A DNA stretch of 64,000 nt from Candidatus Flexicrinis proximus (GTDB taxonomy: Bacteria; Chloroflexota; Anaerolineae; Aggregatilineales; Phototrophicaceae), in assembly GCA_016712885.1 (NCBI GenBank), contig JADJQF010000002.1:806001-870000 (forward strand), in the 5' to 3' direction. Positions 63,816-64,000 of this stretch are shown here, piece after piece (the stretch's first letter is position 1; every line of letters begins with the position of its first letter). The translations under genes and the position numbers were made by a program. The notes beneath the pieces were generated by a model that ran no database searches, was not told where the DNA came from, and saw only the letters and a list, made by a program, of their open reading frames with translations.

Positions 63816-64000
63816 CTAGCGATGGTCGGCACTATCAAGCCAAATCGTTACCGGACCGTCGTTATGGATTTCAACGTTCATCATCGCACCAAATACGCCA
63901 GTCTCGACACGGGCGATCCCTGCATCGCGAAGTTTCGTGCAGAAGAATTCGACCAGCGGCGCGGCTAGCTCCGGGCGGGCTGCCTGCATGTAAGATGGCC
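63816..64000 (-). CDS. dtd: D-aminoacyl-tRNA deacylase, C-terminal part (partial)
   Basis: The visible 61 residues at the window edge read PSYMQAARPELAAPLVEFF and, later, VETGVFGAMMNVEIHNDGPV then TIWLDSADHR before a TAG. The NDGPVTI segment is the conserved NxGPVTx active-site motif of Dtd, which removes D-amino acids from mischarged tRNAs in the cytoplasm. The N-terminal GxxPQ (SxQ) motif lies outside the window. The stop is 84 bases from the start of the LppX-MFS gene, and the direction is the same. Confidence 0.85.
   Translation of the reverse strand, partial: PSYMQAARPELAAPLVEFFCTKLRDAGIARVETGVFGAMMNVEIHNDGPVTIWLDSADHR

Overview
The window reads as a chromosomal segment of a Chloroflexota bacterium, probably of the Anaerolineae lineage. 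The grounds are the 16S rRNA sequence, a primase zinc finger with the C-x3-C spacing often seen in that phylum, a complete 14-subunit complex I operon, many T/P-rich lipoproteins and high-GC coding sequence. The class is inferred from the sequence alone and was not checked by a database search.

Layout. 1-4734: phosphate uptake operon pstS-pstC-pstA-pstB (plus strand). The visible start of pstS looks like the end of a fasciclin (FAS1) domain. PstC and PstA carry large insertions in their first extracytoplasmic loops. 4821-9666: a DUF1295 membrane protein, a secreted protein built on a six-copy RP-x-x-W repeat, a lipoprotein, and a TrmA/RlmD-like protein that has lost its catalytic residues. 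9667-11254: a non-coding, repeat-rich island with GC-rich palindromes, an approximately 88 bp direct repeat and three overlapping LexA-like boxes. It surrounds one orphan gene. 11255-13135: an FHA-FHA protein and two small proteins. 13287-30384 (minus): nuoA to nuoN in canonical order, with a small TPR-like gene between nuoF and nuoG. NuoJ, NuoL and NuoH are enlarged by lineage-specific segments. 30547-35642 (minus): dnaG, rpoD and a translationally coupled FG-GAP/ASPIC protein. 35755-43115: DUF427, a receiver-histidine kinase, an acyl-CoA dehydrogenase/phosphotransferase/DUF6285 group, an FHA-FHA-TIR-like protein and a MocR-type regulator. 43226-48409 (minus): a 16S-23S-5S rRNA operon with no spacer tRNA, a near-consensus promoter and clear processing stems. 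48451-58203: an AI-2E-family permease, a GAF-PP2C phosphatase, an M20 dipeptidase, a glycosyltransferase, a response regulator, an M23 endopeptidase, lipoproteins, an SRAP protein and a secreted nuclease. 58358-64000: a penicillin-binding protein broken by a 1-nt shift in a C5 run, a small zinc-motif protein, tRNA-Gly, a striking LppX/LprG-lipoprotein plus MFS-transporter fusion, and the 3' end of dtd.

Functional picture. Most of the window is housekeeping: phosphate import, respiration, replication and transcription initiation, ribosomal RNA, and cell-wall synthesis. The unusual biology is in the add-on modules. Conserved membrane machines (PstC, PstA, NuoJ, NuoL, NuoH) carry extra domains, most of them predicted to lie outside the membrane. 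Two protein pairs that are separate elsewhere appear fused (FAS1-PstS and LprG-P55-like). One RNA methyltransferase-like protein appears to be a pseudoenzyme. An FHA-TIR protein may link phospho-signalling to a TIR output.
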